Shown one piece after another: positions 37,579 to 46,404 of a stretch of DNA of 64,000 bases; position 1 is the stretch's first letter; every line of letters begins with the position of its first letter. The notes under the pieces were generated by a model. That model was not told the origin of the DNA, ran no database searches, and worked only from the letters and a program-made list of their open reading frames with translations. Origin of the DNA: Shewanella sp. MBTL60-007 (GTDB lineage Bacteria; Pseudomonadota; Gammaproteobacteria; Enterobacterales; Shewanellaceae); contig NZ_BPET01000008.1 in NCBI RefSeq assembly GCF_019654915.1, positions 51,013-115,012 on the forward strand, read 5' to 3'. The translations under genes and the position numbers were made by a program.

Positions 37579-39096
37579 ATGAGCTCAAATAATGATCTTC
37601 AACAGTCAGAATCCGTGACAATGGATCCGCTACGAGACAACAAGCATTCCGCTCCCACTTTGCTCGATGCACTCTTACCTATTGTCGCCTTGGTGATAAT
37701 GCTCACCGCCGCCGTTTATCTATTTTCCTCCGACAGTTCCTATGGCGCTAACCAAATAGCCTTGATTATGGCTGGCTGTATAGGCCTATTGATAGGTTGG
37801 AAAAATGGTTATAGCTGGGCGGAGATGGAGCAGGGCATAGTGCGCAGCATAGGAGTTGCCACCGGGGCGTTACTGATTCTATTTACCGTCGGTTCACTTA
37901 TTGGAACTTGGATCCTGGCTGGTACAGTGCCGACCATGATCTATTACGGTATGTTGGTGTTAAACCCCGAATACTTTTACGCGGCATGTTGCCTGCTGTG
38001 CGCTGTTGTTGCCATCAGTATCGGTAGTTCGTGGACCGTTGCGGGCACCTTAGGTATCGCCTTAGTTGGTGTGGCATCTGCGATGGGGCTCAGCGTGGAG
38101 ATCACCGCCGGTGCGATTATTAGTGGTGCCTATTTTGGTGACAAGATGTCGCCCATGTCAGATACCACCAACTTGGCTCCAGCCGTTGCCGGAACCGATA
38201 TTTTTAGCCACATTCGCCATATGGTTTGGACTACCACACCCAGTATCATCATCGCGATGATCTGCTTTTTGCTATTAGGTTTTAATGCTCAGGCAGGCAT
38301 AGAGAGTAATGACTTTGAGATGACACTCTCTTTGATCCAGACTCAATTTAACCCCGGTATTCATCTGTTGTTACCGCTACTGGTGGTGTTCATTTTAGCT
38401 TGGCGAAAAGTCCCCGCATTTCCCACCGTCATCATTGGTACTATCGCGGGTGCGGTTTGTGCGGCGTTATTCCAGTTTGATAATGTGGTCAAGTTTGCCA
38501 GTGACGATACCTTAATGCCGGTCGTCGCATTGGTAAAAGGTATTTGGGTGGCGATGTTTAATGGCTATAGCGCCAGTACCGGTGATGAGGTGTTAGACAG
38601 TCTGCTGAGTCGTGGCGGAATGAGCAGTATGATCAACACTGTGTGGCTGATCCTTTGTGCCATGACATTTGGTGGCATCATGGAGGTCACAGGATTATTA
38701 AAACGTATTTTGCAGAGTGTTTTGGGATTGGTGAAGTCTAGCGGTAGCCTGATGATCACCACTATAGCCAGCTGCATCGGTGCCAACCTCATCACCGCCG
38801 ATCAATTTATCGCAATTGTGCTGCCAGGGCGTATGCTTAAGGTGGAGTATGCTAAGCGTGGGTTAGCGCCAGTTAACTTAAGCCGTACCCTAGAGGATTC
38901 GGCGACTATCACCAGCCCACTTATACCATGGAACACCTGTGGCGCGTATATGGCCAGTACCTTAGGGGTTGCGACAGTCGCTTACCTGCCATACGCCTTC
39001 TTCAACTTAGTGTGTCCGCTGATCAGCGCAGCTTATGCTCATTACGACTTTAAGATAGAGCGATTGACCCCAGAGGCGGAGCAAGCTCTGGCTTAA
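37579..39096 (+). CDS. NhaC-family Na+/H+ antiporter
   Basis: A 505-residue inner-membrane protein with about 12 helices. The NhaC signature GAYFGDKMSPMSDTTNLAPAVAGTD is complete, and the second-half repeat TLEDSATITSPLIPWNTCGAY matches. It would exchange sodium (or, in some relatives, a dicarboxylate or amino acid) for protons; sodium is the default. It is monocistronic. The downstream hairpin is oriented for the opposite strand. Confidence 0.9.
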   Translation: MSSNNDLQQSESVTMDPLRDNKHSAPTLLDALLPIVALVIMLTAAVYLFSSDSSYGANQIALIMAGCIGLLIGWKNGYSWAEMEQGIVRSIGVATGALLILFTVGSLIGTWILAGTVPTMIYYGMLVLNPEYFYAACCLLCAVVAISIGSSWTVAGTLGIALVGVASAMGLSVEITAGAIISGAYFGDKMSPMSDTTNLAPAVAGTDIFSHIRHMVWTTTPSIIIAMICFLLLGFNAQAGIESNDFEMTLSLIQTQFNPGIHLLLPLLVVFILAWRKVPAFPTVIIGTIAGAVCAALFQFDNVVKFASDDTLMPVVALVKGIWVAMFNGYSASTGDEVLDSLLSRGGMSSMINTVWLILCAMTFGGIMEVTGLLKRILQSVLGLVKSSGSLMITTIASCIGANLITADQFIAIVLPGRMLKVEYAKRGLAPVNLSRTLEDSATITSPLIPWNTCGAYMASTLGVATVAYLPYAFFNLVCPLISAAYAHYDFKIERLTPEAEQALA

Positions 39097-39112
39097 TTGT
39101 TGTCTATCGGCC

Positions 39113-39149
39113 AAAAAAAGCGCCTTGTCGTTTGGGATACGACAAGGCG
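39113..39149 (-). terminator. Terminator for minus-strand transcription from sirEFG
   Basis: A 10-bp perfect stem CGCCTTGTCG / CGACAAGGCG with a 9-base loop. The T-run (seven T) follows only on the minus strand, so it ends transcription leaving sirG about 300 bases after that gene's stop, and not transcription of the antiporter. Confidence 0.72.
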
Positions 39150-39415
39150 ATGGCATAGCCTAAGATCACCATGGAGAGGTGAAGTTACCCACCGAGGTGG
39201 GCGTTTAGCGAGGAAAACAATGTTCAAATCACTTTAGGATCTAGAGCCTAGAGCACTCGCATACTCGTTTCGAGGACGCTTCGCGGCTAGAACGGACTCC
39301 GTCATGCTATACAGTCAAAAGACGGCATAAATGCCGACCTACACAGGGCTTTGCTCCTGCCTTTCCGTCTCAGCCCCTATCGGCAGTATCGTCTTAGCTT
39401 GATCCTAGGAGCTAA
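39150..39415. repeat. Palindrome-rich intergenic segment, likely dispersed repeat
   Basis: No gene. Several short palindromes occur: CCCACC/GGTGGG around 39188-39203 and GACGGCATAAATGCCGAC around 39322, which looks like the core of a dispersed Shewanella-type intergenic repeat (my recollection, not checked). AGAGCCTAGAGC near 39243 echoes the tandem repeat that follows. Confidence 0.45.
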
Positions 39416-39443
39416 AACCTAGAACCTAGAACCTAGAACCTAG
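39416..39443. repeat. Tandem repeat, four copies of AACCTAG
   Basis: Four perfect head-to-tail copies of the 7-mer AACCTAG end two bases from the last base of the sirG stop. Related CCTAG words (GATCCTAGG, GAGCCTAGAG) lie just upstream. It may result from replication slippage. Confidence 0.85.
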
Positions 39444-39445
39444 GC

Positions 39446-40030
39446 TTAACGATGCGCATACTTAGCTGTGAGCTTCTCAAGATACGGCTGCACTTCTTTG
39501 TCACCCCAATCAAGGTAACCACGTAGGAAGCCAACTAGGTTGCCTGAGCCGTCAAATACGTAGGTGGCTGGTACCACATCTGCTGGCATCACCTGATCGA
39601 TAGTTTTCTTTGGATCTAACCAAGTTTGGTAATGACCAAGCTCATGGCGCTCTAGAAAGGCCTGCACCTTGTCACTCTCTTCATCGATAGAGATAGGCAC
39701 AACAACCAAGTCGTTATTTTTGTTCACCTGACGGATATTTTCCATCTGTGGGATCTCTTTAATACAAGGTGCACACCAAGTCGCCCACAGGTTCACCAAT
39801 ACTAATTTGCCCTTAAATTGCTTGAGGTTTATCTGGCCACCTTGAGTGTCGGTAAAGGTCACATCAGGCACTTCGCGAGCGGACTGCATCTCGATAAATC
39901 GCGACATGATCAGCGGCTTTTCAATCGCTTTACCTGTGTTGTAGACCTTTTTCGTGACCACTTGGGCTTGTGCTGGCATAAGTAAAGACGAGAAAACCAG
40001 TAAGCAGCTGAGTAAATGTGTTTTATTCAT
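39446..40030 (-). CDS. sirG: SirG, CcmG/TlpA-type periplasmic thiol-disulfide protein of the sulfite-reductase heme lyase
   Basis: A 194-residue thioredoxin-fold protein with an N-terminal signal sequence (cleavage after AQA/QV) and the redox motif WATWCAPC, followed by a cis-Pro region (VVPATYVFD). CcmG proteins reduce the cysteines of apocytochrome c before heme attachment. The gene is the last of sirE-sirF-sirG, overlapping sirF by 8 bases, divergent from sirA. This supports a cytochrome-specific maturation role. A GTG/ATG start four codons upstream is possible. Confidence 0.85.
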   Translation of the reverse strand: MNKTHLLSCLLVFSSLLMPAQAQVVTKKVYNTGKAIEKPLIMSRFIEMQSAREVPDVTFTDTQGGQINLKQFKGKLVLVNLWATWCAPCIKEIPQMENIRQVNKNNDLVVVPISIDEESDKVQAFLERHELGHYQTWLDPKKTIDQVMPADVVPATYVFDGSGNLVGFLRGYLDWGDKEVQPYLEKLTAKYAHR

Positions 40031-40469
40031 AGGTATTACCATTAGTATCTTGATGTTTACGTTGTTCTCGGATCAATACGGCTGCGATGGCAACAATACC
40101 GAGAAGCAGAAGAATGGGGCCAAACCATAGCAGGGCGGTAGCTGCCGAAAAGCTAGGTTGATATCTGATTTTTTCGCCATAGCGCTGCACCAGAAAATCG
40201 ATGATCTCAGCCTTAGACTCACCTTGCTCTAGCATCAAAAAGATCTGTCCTTTTAGCTCACTGGCGATAGGCGCGCCTGAGTCAAATAGGTTCTGATTGA
40301 CCGACATTGGGCAGCGTAGCTCATGGGCAATCTCAAAACCCAAGTCACGAATTTGATCTGGGGTGTAATGGATTTTATCTGATGCCGCCTGTGCAGAGAT
40401 ACTGATACAAAGCAAGATGGCTAGGCCTGCCAGTAAGCCTGCTAGCGTAGATGTGTATGCTTTGCTCAT
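40023..40469 (-). CDS. sirF: SirF, CcmH/NrfF-type heme lyase subunit with a single motif cysteine
   Basis: A 148-residue protein: signal peptide (cleavage near SAQA/AS), the three-helix CcmH domain, and a C-terminal transmembrane helix (LLWFGPILLLLGIVAIAAVL). The family's redox motif LRCPxC is here LRCPMS, followed by the conserved NQNL; the second cysteine is replaced by a serine encoded TCG. Canonical CcmH/NrfF uses both cysteines to handle apocytochrome thiols. Here only a mixed-disulfide role, or a structural one, seems possible. It overlaps sirE by 4 bases and sirG by 8, in one coupled operon. Confidence 0.87.
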   Translation of the reverse strand: MSKAYTSTLAGLLAGLAILLCISISAQAASDKIHYTPDQIRDLGFEIAHELRCPMSVNQNLFDSGAPIASELKGQIFLMLEQGESKAEIIDFLVQRYGEKIRYQPSFSAATALLWFGPILLLLGIVAIAAVLIREQRKHQDTNGNTYE

Positions 40470-42448
40470 GCTAGCTCCTTAGCGTCGAGTGTATTGACTG
40501 TATCTGTGTACTGCATTGCTTGCGAGCTCGCCTGTGTACGGCCTAGGCTATAAAGACCCGAGAAAGCGGCGATACTGCCACCGAACATCATCATTAAGCC
40601 ACCAATCCAGATCCAGCAAGCTAAAGGTTTGTGACTAATCCGCACTAGGTACTCAGTCTCGCTAAGCTGCTGACCGCTAGAGACATACAGATCGCGGAGC
40701 AAATTACGCATGATACCCGCTTGAGTCGTCTCCATAGCGTTAGTCTTAAAGGTTTGGCGCTGGGGCGTGATATAGCCGATGAAGTTGTCATTACTATCGG
40801 TGACACGAATATTGGCCTGAATAGCGGTATAACTAGTGGCATCAACATCGACGGTATCTTCATAGACAAAGGTGTAGCCTGCCACGACCTTACCTTGACC
40901 GGGCCCCATTCTAAGCAGCTCTTGAGACTCAAAGTTAGACACAGCGGTCGCACCAATAATACTTATCGCTACACCTAAATGAGCTATCAGCATGGCTCCT
41001 TTCTTAGCAATCTTCGTAGTGCCTTGCGAACGTAAGCTAAACACTAAGTAGCCAAGGGTGAGGAATATCCAGCTTGCAGCCGTGGCACCAATAAATACCC
41101 AAGGGTTAAAACCGTCGCGGGTTTGCAGCGCAAAGAGAATACCTATAGCGGCTGCGGCGGCAAATAGAAACAGTAAGGGCTTTAGCGACTTAAGTGATTG
41201 CTTCCGCCATTTGAGTAAAGGGGCGGCACCCATTAATAACACGGCGATAAAGGTTAACGGCACAAACATACTATTAAAGTAAGGTGCACCAACTGAAAGC
41301 GTCCCAAGATTTAATAGCTCGAATAGCAAGGGGTAAAAGGTGCCCAGTAGCACCGAAATCGCCGCCACTACTAATACGATATTACCTAGCAGAATCAAGC
41401 TGTCGCGGGAGACGAGCGCAAAGTCTGACTTTGATTTGATTAAGTTCGCTTTGAGGGCAAACAGGGTCAGTGCCCCACAAACAAAGACGCCTAAAAGGAA
41501 CAGAATTGACATACCGCGAGTCGGGTCAGACGCAAAGGCGTGCACCGACTGCACAATGCCAGAACGCACCAAGAAGGTACCTAACAAGCTTAAGGAGAAG
41601 GCTAGCAGGCATAGCAATAACGTGGTGACTTTAAAGCTGCTGCGATGCTGGCTGAGTACCACGCTGTGCAGCAGTGCCGTTGCCACTAGCCAAGGGATAA
41701 ATGAGGCGTTTTCAACGGGATCCCAGAACCACCATCCACCCCAGCCAAGTTCGTTATAGGCCCACCATGAACCAAAGGCATTACCACCGGTTAGAAATAC
41801 CCACGCCATCAATACCCAAGGGCGTAGATAGCTAGCATGTTGCTGGGTAAACTTGCCGCCAAGCAGCGCGGCAATGGCTGCCGCGAAGGTGATCGTCAAG
41901 CCGACGTAGCCGAGGAACAACATAGGCGGATGGAAGATAAGACCTATGTCTTGCAAAATAGGGTTAAGGTCGCGCCCTTCAATGGGGAAGTTGGGCAGCA
42001 AGCGGGCAAATGGATTCGAGGTAAACAGCATGAACAGGTTAAAGCCGGCAATCACAAACGCCAATATAGCAATCATGCGTCCAATAAATAACGGATCCTG
42101 ATAGCGTGATGAGAATACAATTAAGCAGCCCCAAATCGCGATTGCGACCACCCAAAATAGCATAGAGCCTTCATGGCTGCCCCAGACCGCCGCTACCTTA
42201 TACAAAGTGGCTAACTGAGTGTTGGAGTGGTTGGCAACATAAGCCACCGAGAAGTCGTTGACAAGAAACGATATCAATAGACATAAAATAGCGGCACTAA
42301 TGGTGACCGTCATTAACGCAGTGAGCGGCTTTACATAGCTAAACAGATAACTATTTTTAGTATAAGAAGCATAGAGCGGAATAAATGACAGCATTAAGGC
42401 TGCCACCGTACTAATAATTAGAAAAATAAGTCCGAGTTCTGGAATCAT
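40466..42448 (-). CDS. sirE: SirE, CcmF/NrfE-type cytochrome c heme lyase
   Basis: A 660-residue integral membrane protein with about 15 helices, of the CcmF/NrfE family that joins heme to apocytochrome c in the periplasm. The tryptophan-rich WWD heme-handling motif is complete (GSWWAYNELGWGGWWFWDP), and conserved His residues occur near GSHEGSMLFW, LIFHPPMLFLGY and LLHSVVLSQHR. Its position divergent from an octaheme cytochrome with a CX15CH site, with CcmH- and CcmG-like partners behind it, indicates a dedicated lyase for that unusual heme. General cytochrome c maturation genes must lie elsewhere. Confidence 0.92.
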   Translation of the reverse strand: MIPELGLIFLIISTVAALMLSFIPLYASYTKNSYLFSYVKPLTALMTVTISAAILCLLISFLVNDFSVAYVANHSNTQLATLYKVAAVWGSHEGSMLFWVVAIAIWGCLIVFSSRYQDPLFIGRMIAILAFVIAGFNLFMLFTSNPFARLLPNFPIEGRDLNPILQDIGLIFHPPMLFLGYVGLTITFAAAIAALLGGKFTQQHASYLRPWVLMAWVFLTGGNAFGSWWAYNELGWGGWWFWDPVENASFIPWLVATALLHSVVLSQHRSSFKVTTLLLCLLAFSLSLLGTFLVRSGIVQSVHAFASDPTRGMSILFLLGVFVCGALTLFALKANLIKSKSDFALVSRDSLILLGNIVLVVAAISVLLGTFYPLLFELLNLGTLSVGAPYFNSMFVPLTFIAVLLMGAAPLLKWRKQSLKSLKPLLFLFAAAAAIGILFALQTRDGFNPWVFIGATAASWIFLTLGYLVFSLRSQGTTKIAKKGAMLIAHLGVAISIIGATAVSNFESQELLRMGPGQGKVVAGYTFVYEDTVDVDATSYTAIQANIRVTDSNDNFIGYITPQRQTFKTNAMETTQAGIMRNLLRDLYVSSGQQLSETEYLVRISHKPLACWIWIGGLMMMFGGSIAAFSGLYSLGRTQASSQAMQYTDTVNTLDAKELA

Positions 42449-43005
42449 CTTATTAAATTCTCTATGTTCTAAGAAAATGTTGTGTAAATATAATTTACTT
42501 TTAAACCTTGGTGATTATTTGGCTTTATAAATAACTGCGCATTAAGTGATCGGTCAATAAAGTTGTTATCAATTAACACTCTTTTAAATTATCTTTATTT
42601 TTAGCCATTCTATTTAAGCCGAGTCTTACTCGTTTGGCTTAGGGTAGGTTATATTAGTGAAGTGTTTTGTGACCTCTCTAGCCTTTATCAAACCCCATCT
42701 CTAATCTGATATTTTTTCATATGTAAACAGCGTTTTTTTAGAAGCTTTTAGATATCAAAAAAAACAATTACAAGTGAAAAACCTGTGCTGTACACTGTTG
42801 TAAGTTTTTGTTTTAGCTTTATTTTTAGCGATTTTTTACTATCTGTATTTTCCTAGATCTCATTTTTTGCGGTGACGCATATTTTTCGCAAAAAAGATGT
42901 GGAAAATAGCCTCAACTCAATTGTTAAGTGGTTCAGCTAAACAAGAGAGTGCCTTAGTTGAATGATGATGAAAATACTATAACTAGGTTATAACTAGGAG
43001 TGATG
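42449..43005. promoter_or_regulatory. Divergent control region between sirE and sirA, with a 9-bp inverted repeat
   Basis: This AT-rich 557-base gap must hold both promoters of the sir locus. TTTTTTGCG (42863-42871) and CGCAAAAAA (42887-42895) form an inverted repeat with a 15-base spacer, about 110 bases before the sirA start. Several imperfect CRP- and FNR-like words (TTTGTGACCTC near 42668; GTTATCAATTAAC near 42565) are present, but none fits the consensus well. AGGAG lies just before the sirA start. Confidence 0.5.
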
Positions 43006-45042
43006 ATGAAAAGTTGGAAACTTAAAGCAGCCGCAAGTGTGCTGTTTTGTTTCGGCGCTGTTGGTGCTGCAAATGCCGCTGGTGGCAAGTACAATAGCGT
43101 TCCTGAAATGGGTGAGTCTGCTAAAAATGCAATTGCAAACTATGCAGGTACTGAAAGAGTGACAGGTGTTAAATCACTGCACGATTATATTGTTCAAGAA
43201 GATGAGCTATTTGATTTCTTATTTCAAAACCATCCAATGTTCAAATATCAAGAGGAAGGCAACTTAATTGGTGATTACCATATTAGTGACCGTGGTGAAG
43301 AATATTTAGATACTGGCGGAAGCCAGGCATACAGTAAGCGTGTGGGTCGCCCAAGCGCGGTTCAGTACCGTTTAGGTGCTAAATCGACATTGGATTTCCC
43401 AAACAACTTCGTAGGTCCAGAGAAGTGTGGTGAGTGTCACGCGACTCAGTTCGAGAAATGGCAACGTTCGCGTCACGCAAACGTAGTTCGTTTCCCAAGC
43501 GAAATTACAGATAAAGAAGTTCCAAACGGCGACTTGAACGCAAAACTATACGGTAGTGATGCTTCTATGCTACCAGATGGTATTCGTGCTAACGACGTAT
43601 ACGCAATCATCGGTACGCCACGTACTAAGTATGGTTTCTTAGACTCATGGCTAGTTCGTGGTACTTACCACGTGCGTGACGGTCTACTATCTGAAGGCAC
43701 AGGTAAGATGGTTGCCGGTGCTAACCAGTTCTCTCGTGGTTGGGCTGAATGGCTAACACCAGAGATGGCTAAGAAGATTAACAAGGCTATCCCTGAGTTC
43801 CCAACAACGCTAGAAGAATTTGGCGGTACAGGTTCTCACCAGTGGGGTATGACCTCATACGGTGCTAAGTACGAGAAAGAGATGCTATTCCAACCTGGTA
43901 GCTCTTACTGTGAAATGTGTCATACCTACAAGTTTGACTTCCAAAACAAGCAAGAGTTCTTCGATGCACTTGGCGATGCTAAGAAGCTTCAAGAGCACAC
44001 TATCTCTAAGGGTATCTCTTGTGAAGAGTGTCATGGCGCGGGCGGTCACTTAGATGGCGGTACTGGCGGCATGCAGTCTAACTGTGAACGTTGTCACCAG
44101 CGCTTCTTCTTCGTTGATGAGCTAGCAGATACTGAACAGGCACAAGAGAAGATGGAATACGCATTCGGCGTATACATGAAGTCTGCTTGTCCATCTTGTG
44201 GTACTGAAGGTTCACAGATGTTTGCTTCTGCTCACTACGAGAAAGGCATGCGTTGTACTACCTGTCACGATCCACACGAAGTGACTGATGGCGACTTCCT
44301 ATCTGGTTTCTCTAAGCCAATGTTGAAGAAAGACTGTGTTGACTGTCACGAAGCGCAAGCAATGATCGCTGACAACACGGACACGCACAGCAACCAAACT
44401 TGTCAAAGCTGTCACATGCCTAACATGGGTAGCTGTGAAAACTTCGCTGCGATTCAGTTCCCAGACAACGCAGGTTTCGATGCCGTACGTCGTTCACACA
44501 TGTGGAAGATCGATATCGACCCAGAGCGTAAGACTCTGAACCCACCTGCTGGTCAGCCACGTGATTCAGGCGTTAAAGGCTGGACTGTTGCTAAGAACGA
44601 AGAAGGTCACAACTACTTAGACTTAATGTGGTCATGTGCTCGTACAGCTATCTCTGACAAAGACGTTGTGGATAACAAGGGTTGTCACAGCCCATTCCAG
44701 TCTGAACTAGAAACTGGCATGCACTACAACGACCAGCTAGAGATCTACGGCGAAGTGATGAAGATGCAAACACCAGTTAAAGAGGTGTACGCACAAGTTG
44801 AACAAGCTCTTGAGCGCATCGATACGCTACTAGAAGTGACTAAGCTGTCTACTGCAGACAAGACTGAAGTCCTAATGCTAGCTGAGAAAGCACAAGAAAC
44901 TATCGATCTAATCAAGAAAGATGGTTCATGGGGTGTTCATGGCTTCCGTTACAGCCAGAAGCGTCTAGACGCAGCCCTAACTTATGTTACCCAAGCTCAG
45001 AACATTCTAGACGGTGTTGGTTACAGCGCTAAAAAGATGTAA
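43006..45042 (+). CDS. sirA: SirA/MccA-type octaheme copper sulfite reductase
   Basis: A 678-residue periplasmic cytochrome with a signal peptide (cleavage after ANA/AG). Seven CXXCH sites occur, in order CGECH (residue 140), CEMCH, CEECH, CERCH, CTTCH, CVDCH and CQSCH. The eighth heme site is C543-X15-CH559-560, the extended CX15CH motif of SirA/MccA. This enzyme reduces sulfite to sulfide with six electrons at a heme-copper centre. The cysteines outside heme motifs (C394 and C397 in CPSC, C476 in GSCEN) are candidate copper ligands. Of three adjacent starts, the ATG five bases after AGGAG is taken. Neighbouring genes supply heme lyase, quinol dehydrogenase and copper. Confidence 0.95.
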   Translation: MKSWKLKAAASVLFCFGAVGAANAAGGKYNSVPEMGESAKNAIANYAGTERVTGVKSLHDYIVQEDELFDFLFQNHPMFKYQEEGNLIGDYHISDRGEEYLDTGGSQAYSKRVGRPSAVQYRLGAKSTLDFPNNFVGPEKCGECHATQFEKWQRSRHANVVRFPSEITDKEVPNGDLNAKLYGSDASMLPDGIRANDVYAIIGTPRTKYGFLDSWLVRGTYHVRDGLLSEGTGKMVAGANQFSRGWAEWLTPEMAKKINKAIPEFPTTLEEFGGTGSHQWGMTSYGAKYEKEMLFQPGSSYCEMCHTYKFDFQNKQEFFDALGDAKKLQEHTISKGISCEECHGAGGHLDGGTGGMQSNCERCHQRFFFVDELADTEQAQEKMEYAFGVYMKSACPSCGTEGSQMFASAHYEKGMRCTTCHDPHEVTDGDFLSGFSKPMLKKDCVDCHEAQAMIADNTDTHSNQTCQSCHMPNMGSCENFAAIQFPDNAGFDAVRRSHMWKIDIDPERKTLNPPAGQPRDSGVKGWTVAKNEEGHNYLDLMWSCARTAISDKDVVDNKGCHSPFQSELETGMHYNDQLEIYGEVMKMQTPVKEVYAQVEQALERIDTLLEVTKLSTADKTEVLMLAEKAQETIDLIKKDGSWGVHGFRYSQKRLDAALTYVTQAQNILDGVGYSAKKM

Positions 45043-45102
45043 TTGAGTTAATACCTGCCTCAACCTAGGTGCGCTTAGGTTGAGGTAACTAAGAGAGAAA
45101 CT

Positions 45103-45531
45103 ATGAATAGAGTACTGGGAAGTGTCGTTTTCACCGTCTTTTTGTCAATGCTATCGGCGGGGAGTTATGCCGGTGGTGGTCAAGAGATGGGCCCTGCTAA
45201 ATATTATGATGAGCCGTTAAATACAATCACCATGATGGAAGCAGAAACCTTAGTGGGCAAAGAGGGAGTCTACTTCTTCGATGTCAACACATTGGAATTA
45301 TGGGCAGAAGGATTCATTCCAGGCGCTGTTTATTTCAACGTAAAAAATTGGAAAGACTTGCTGCCGAAAAACAAAGACGCACAGATGATTTTCTACTGCG
45401 CAAACCGTCTTTGTAATGCCAGTGAAATTGCTGCTCGACACGTGATGAAGCTGGGGTATACCCAAGTTCGTCAGATGCCTGATGGGATCTATGGATGGCG
45501 TTTATCGAATCGAGTAACAGAAAAGCCATAA
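45103..45531 (+). CDS. Secreted rhodanese-like protein of the sir locus
   Basis: A 142-residue periplasmic protein: signal peptide (cleavage after SYA/GG) and one rhodanese domain ending in GYTQVRQMPDGIYGW. The catalytic loop is YCANRLCNASEIAARH, with the persulfide cysteine first and a second cysteine five residues later. Rhodanese-like proteins carry sulfane sulfur; beside a sulfite reductase it may handle sulfur intermediates or product. It lies 60 bases after sirA on the same strand. Confidence 0.85.
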   Translation: MNRVLGSVVFTVFLSMLSAGSYAGGGQEMGPAKYYDEPLNTITMMEAETLVGKEGVYFFDVNTLELWAEGFIPGAVYFNVKNWKDLLPKNKDAQMIFYCANRLCNASEIAARHVMKLGYTQVRQMPDGIYGWRLSNRVTEKP

Positions 45532-45569
45532 CGGATTATGTAAATTTATTTTTTAGTGAGATTGATTGT

Positions 45570-46373
45570 ATGAAAAAGCTTAAAAAGAGTGTATTGGCCG
45601 TTGTGTCTTGTCTAACCATGTCAGTATCAGTGGCGTGTTTTGCTAATAGCGACCTGACTACTGACGTTGAAAAGGAATCGTACAGTATTGGTGCTTCATT
45701 TGGTCATCATATTTCTAGTCAGATTTATGGCCAAACTCAGCTAGGCGCTGAAGTGAATATGGATGTGCTGGTTGGTGGTTTGCTCGATGCTTTAAAGGAC
45801 GAAACCAAAATGTCTAAAGAAGAGATCGTGACCTACCTGAACCAACGTGCTGAAACGCTAAATGCGGCTAGGCAGGTCAAGTTAGATGCACTGACAGCTA
45901 AAAACTTAGCTGCAGGTGAAGCTTTCATGGCTGAAAACCGCAAAAACAGTCAAGTAAAGCAGACGGAGTCTGGTTTGCAATATGAAGTGCTAACTATGGG
46001 TGAAGGCAAGATGCCACAGGGCAATGATGTTGTCACCGTGCACTACAAAGGCAGCTTGATTGATGGCACAGAGTTTGACAGCACTTACGACCGTAACGAA
46101 CCGAACCGTTTCTCATTAGTTACCGTTATTGAAGGCTGGCAAGAAGGTCTTGCCTTAATGCCGGAAGGGTCAAAATTTAAGTTAACAGTTCCGCCTGCAC
46201 TTGCATACGGTGAACGTGTTGTTGGCATGATTCAACCTCAATCTACTTTGGTATTTGAAGTGGAATTGGTCAAAGTTGAAGAGCCTGGTGAGAACTCTCA
46301 CGGCATGGGTCTAAGTGGCATGGGTATGGGCGGCATGATGGGCGGCATGATGGGCGCCAATCCACACAAATAA
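45570..46373 (+). CDS. Secreted FKBP-type peptidyl-prolyl isomerase with Met-rich C-terminal tail
   Basis: A 267-residue Mip/FkpA-like protein: signal peptide (cleavage near CFA/NS), helical dimerisation domain (residues 30-130), then the FKBP domain with GNDVVTVHYKGSLIDGTEFDSTYDR-type strands and IPPALAYGER-like loop. The last 24 residues form a Gly/Met/His tail (seven Met, two His) that the family lacks. FKBP isomerases assist periplasmic folding, here presumably of SirA. The tail resembles copper(I)-binding Met motifs, which fits the copper genes nearby; that role is inferred. The start used matches the signal peptide; the longer frame overlaps the rhodanese gene. Confidence 0.87.
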   Translation: MKKLKKSVLAVVSCLTMSVSVACFANSDLTTDVEKESYSIGASFGHHISSQIYGQTQLGAEVNMDVLVGGLLDALKDETKMSKEEIVTYLNQRAETLNAARQVKLDALTAKNLAAGEAFMAENRKNSQVKQTESGLQYEVLTMGEGKMPQGNDVVTVHYKGSLIDGTEFDSTYDRNEPNRFSLVTVIEGWQEGLALMPEGSKFKLTVPPALAYGERVVGMIQPQSTLVFEVELVKVEEPGENSHGMGLSGMGMGGMMGGMMGANPHK

Positions 46374-46404
46374 ATTTGATATTAATTATTGATATAGAGT
46401 CAAA

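Noticed and set aside
40300..40330. A frameshift or sequencing error as the reason for the missing SirF cysteine.
   Set aside because: The frame is continuous, the flanking motif residues (LRCP and NQNL) align without a gap, and the codon is TCG. A single-base error from TGC or TGT to TCG would need more than one change.
42660..42700. CRP/FNR-type sites in the sirE-sirA gap.
   Set aside because: TTTGTGACCTC and GTTATCAATTAAC each miss the spacing or second half-site of the consensus.
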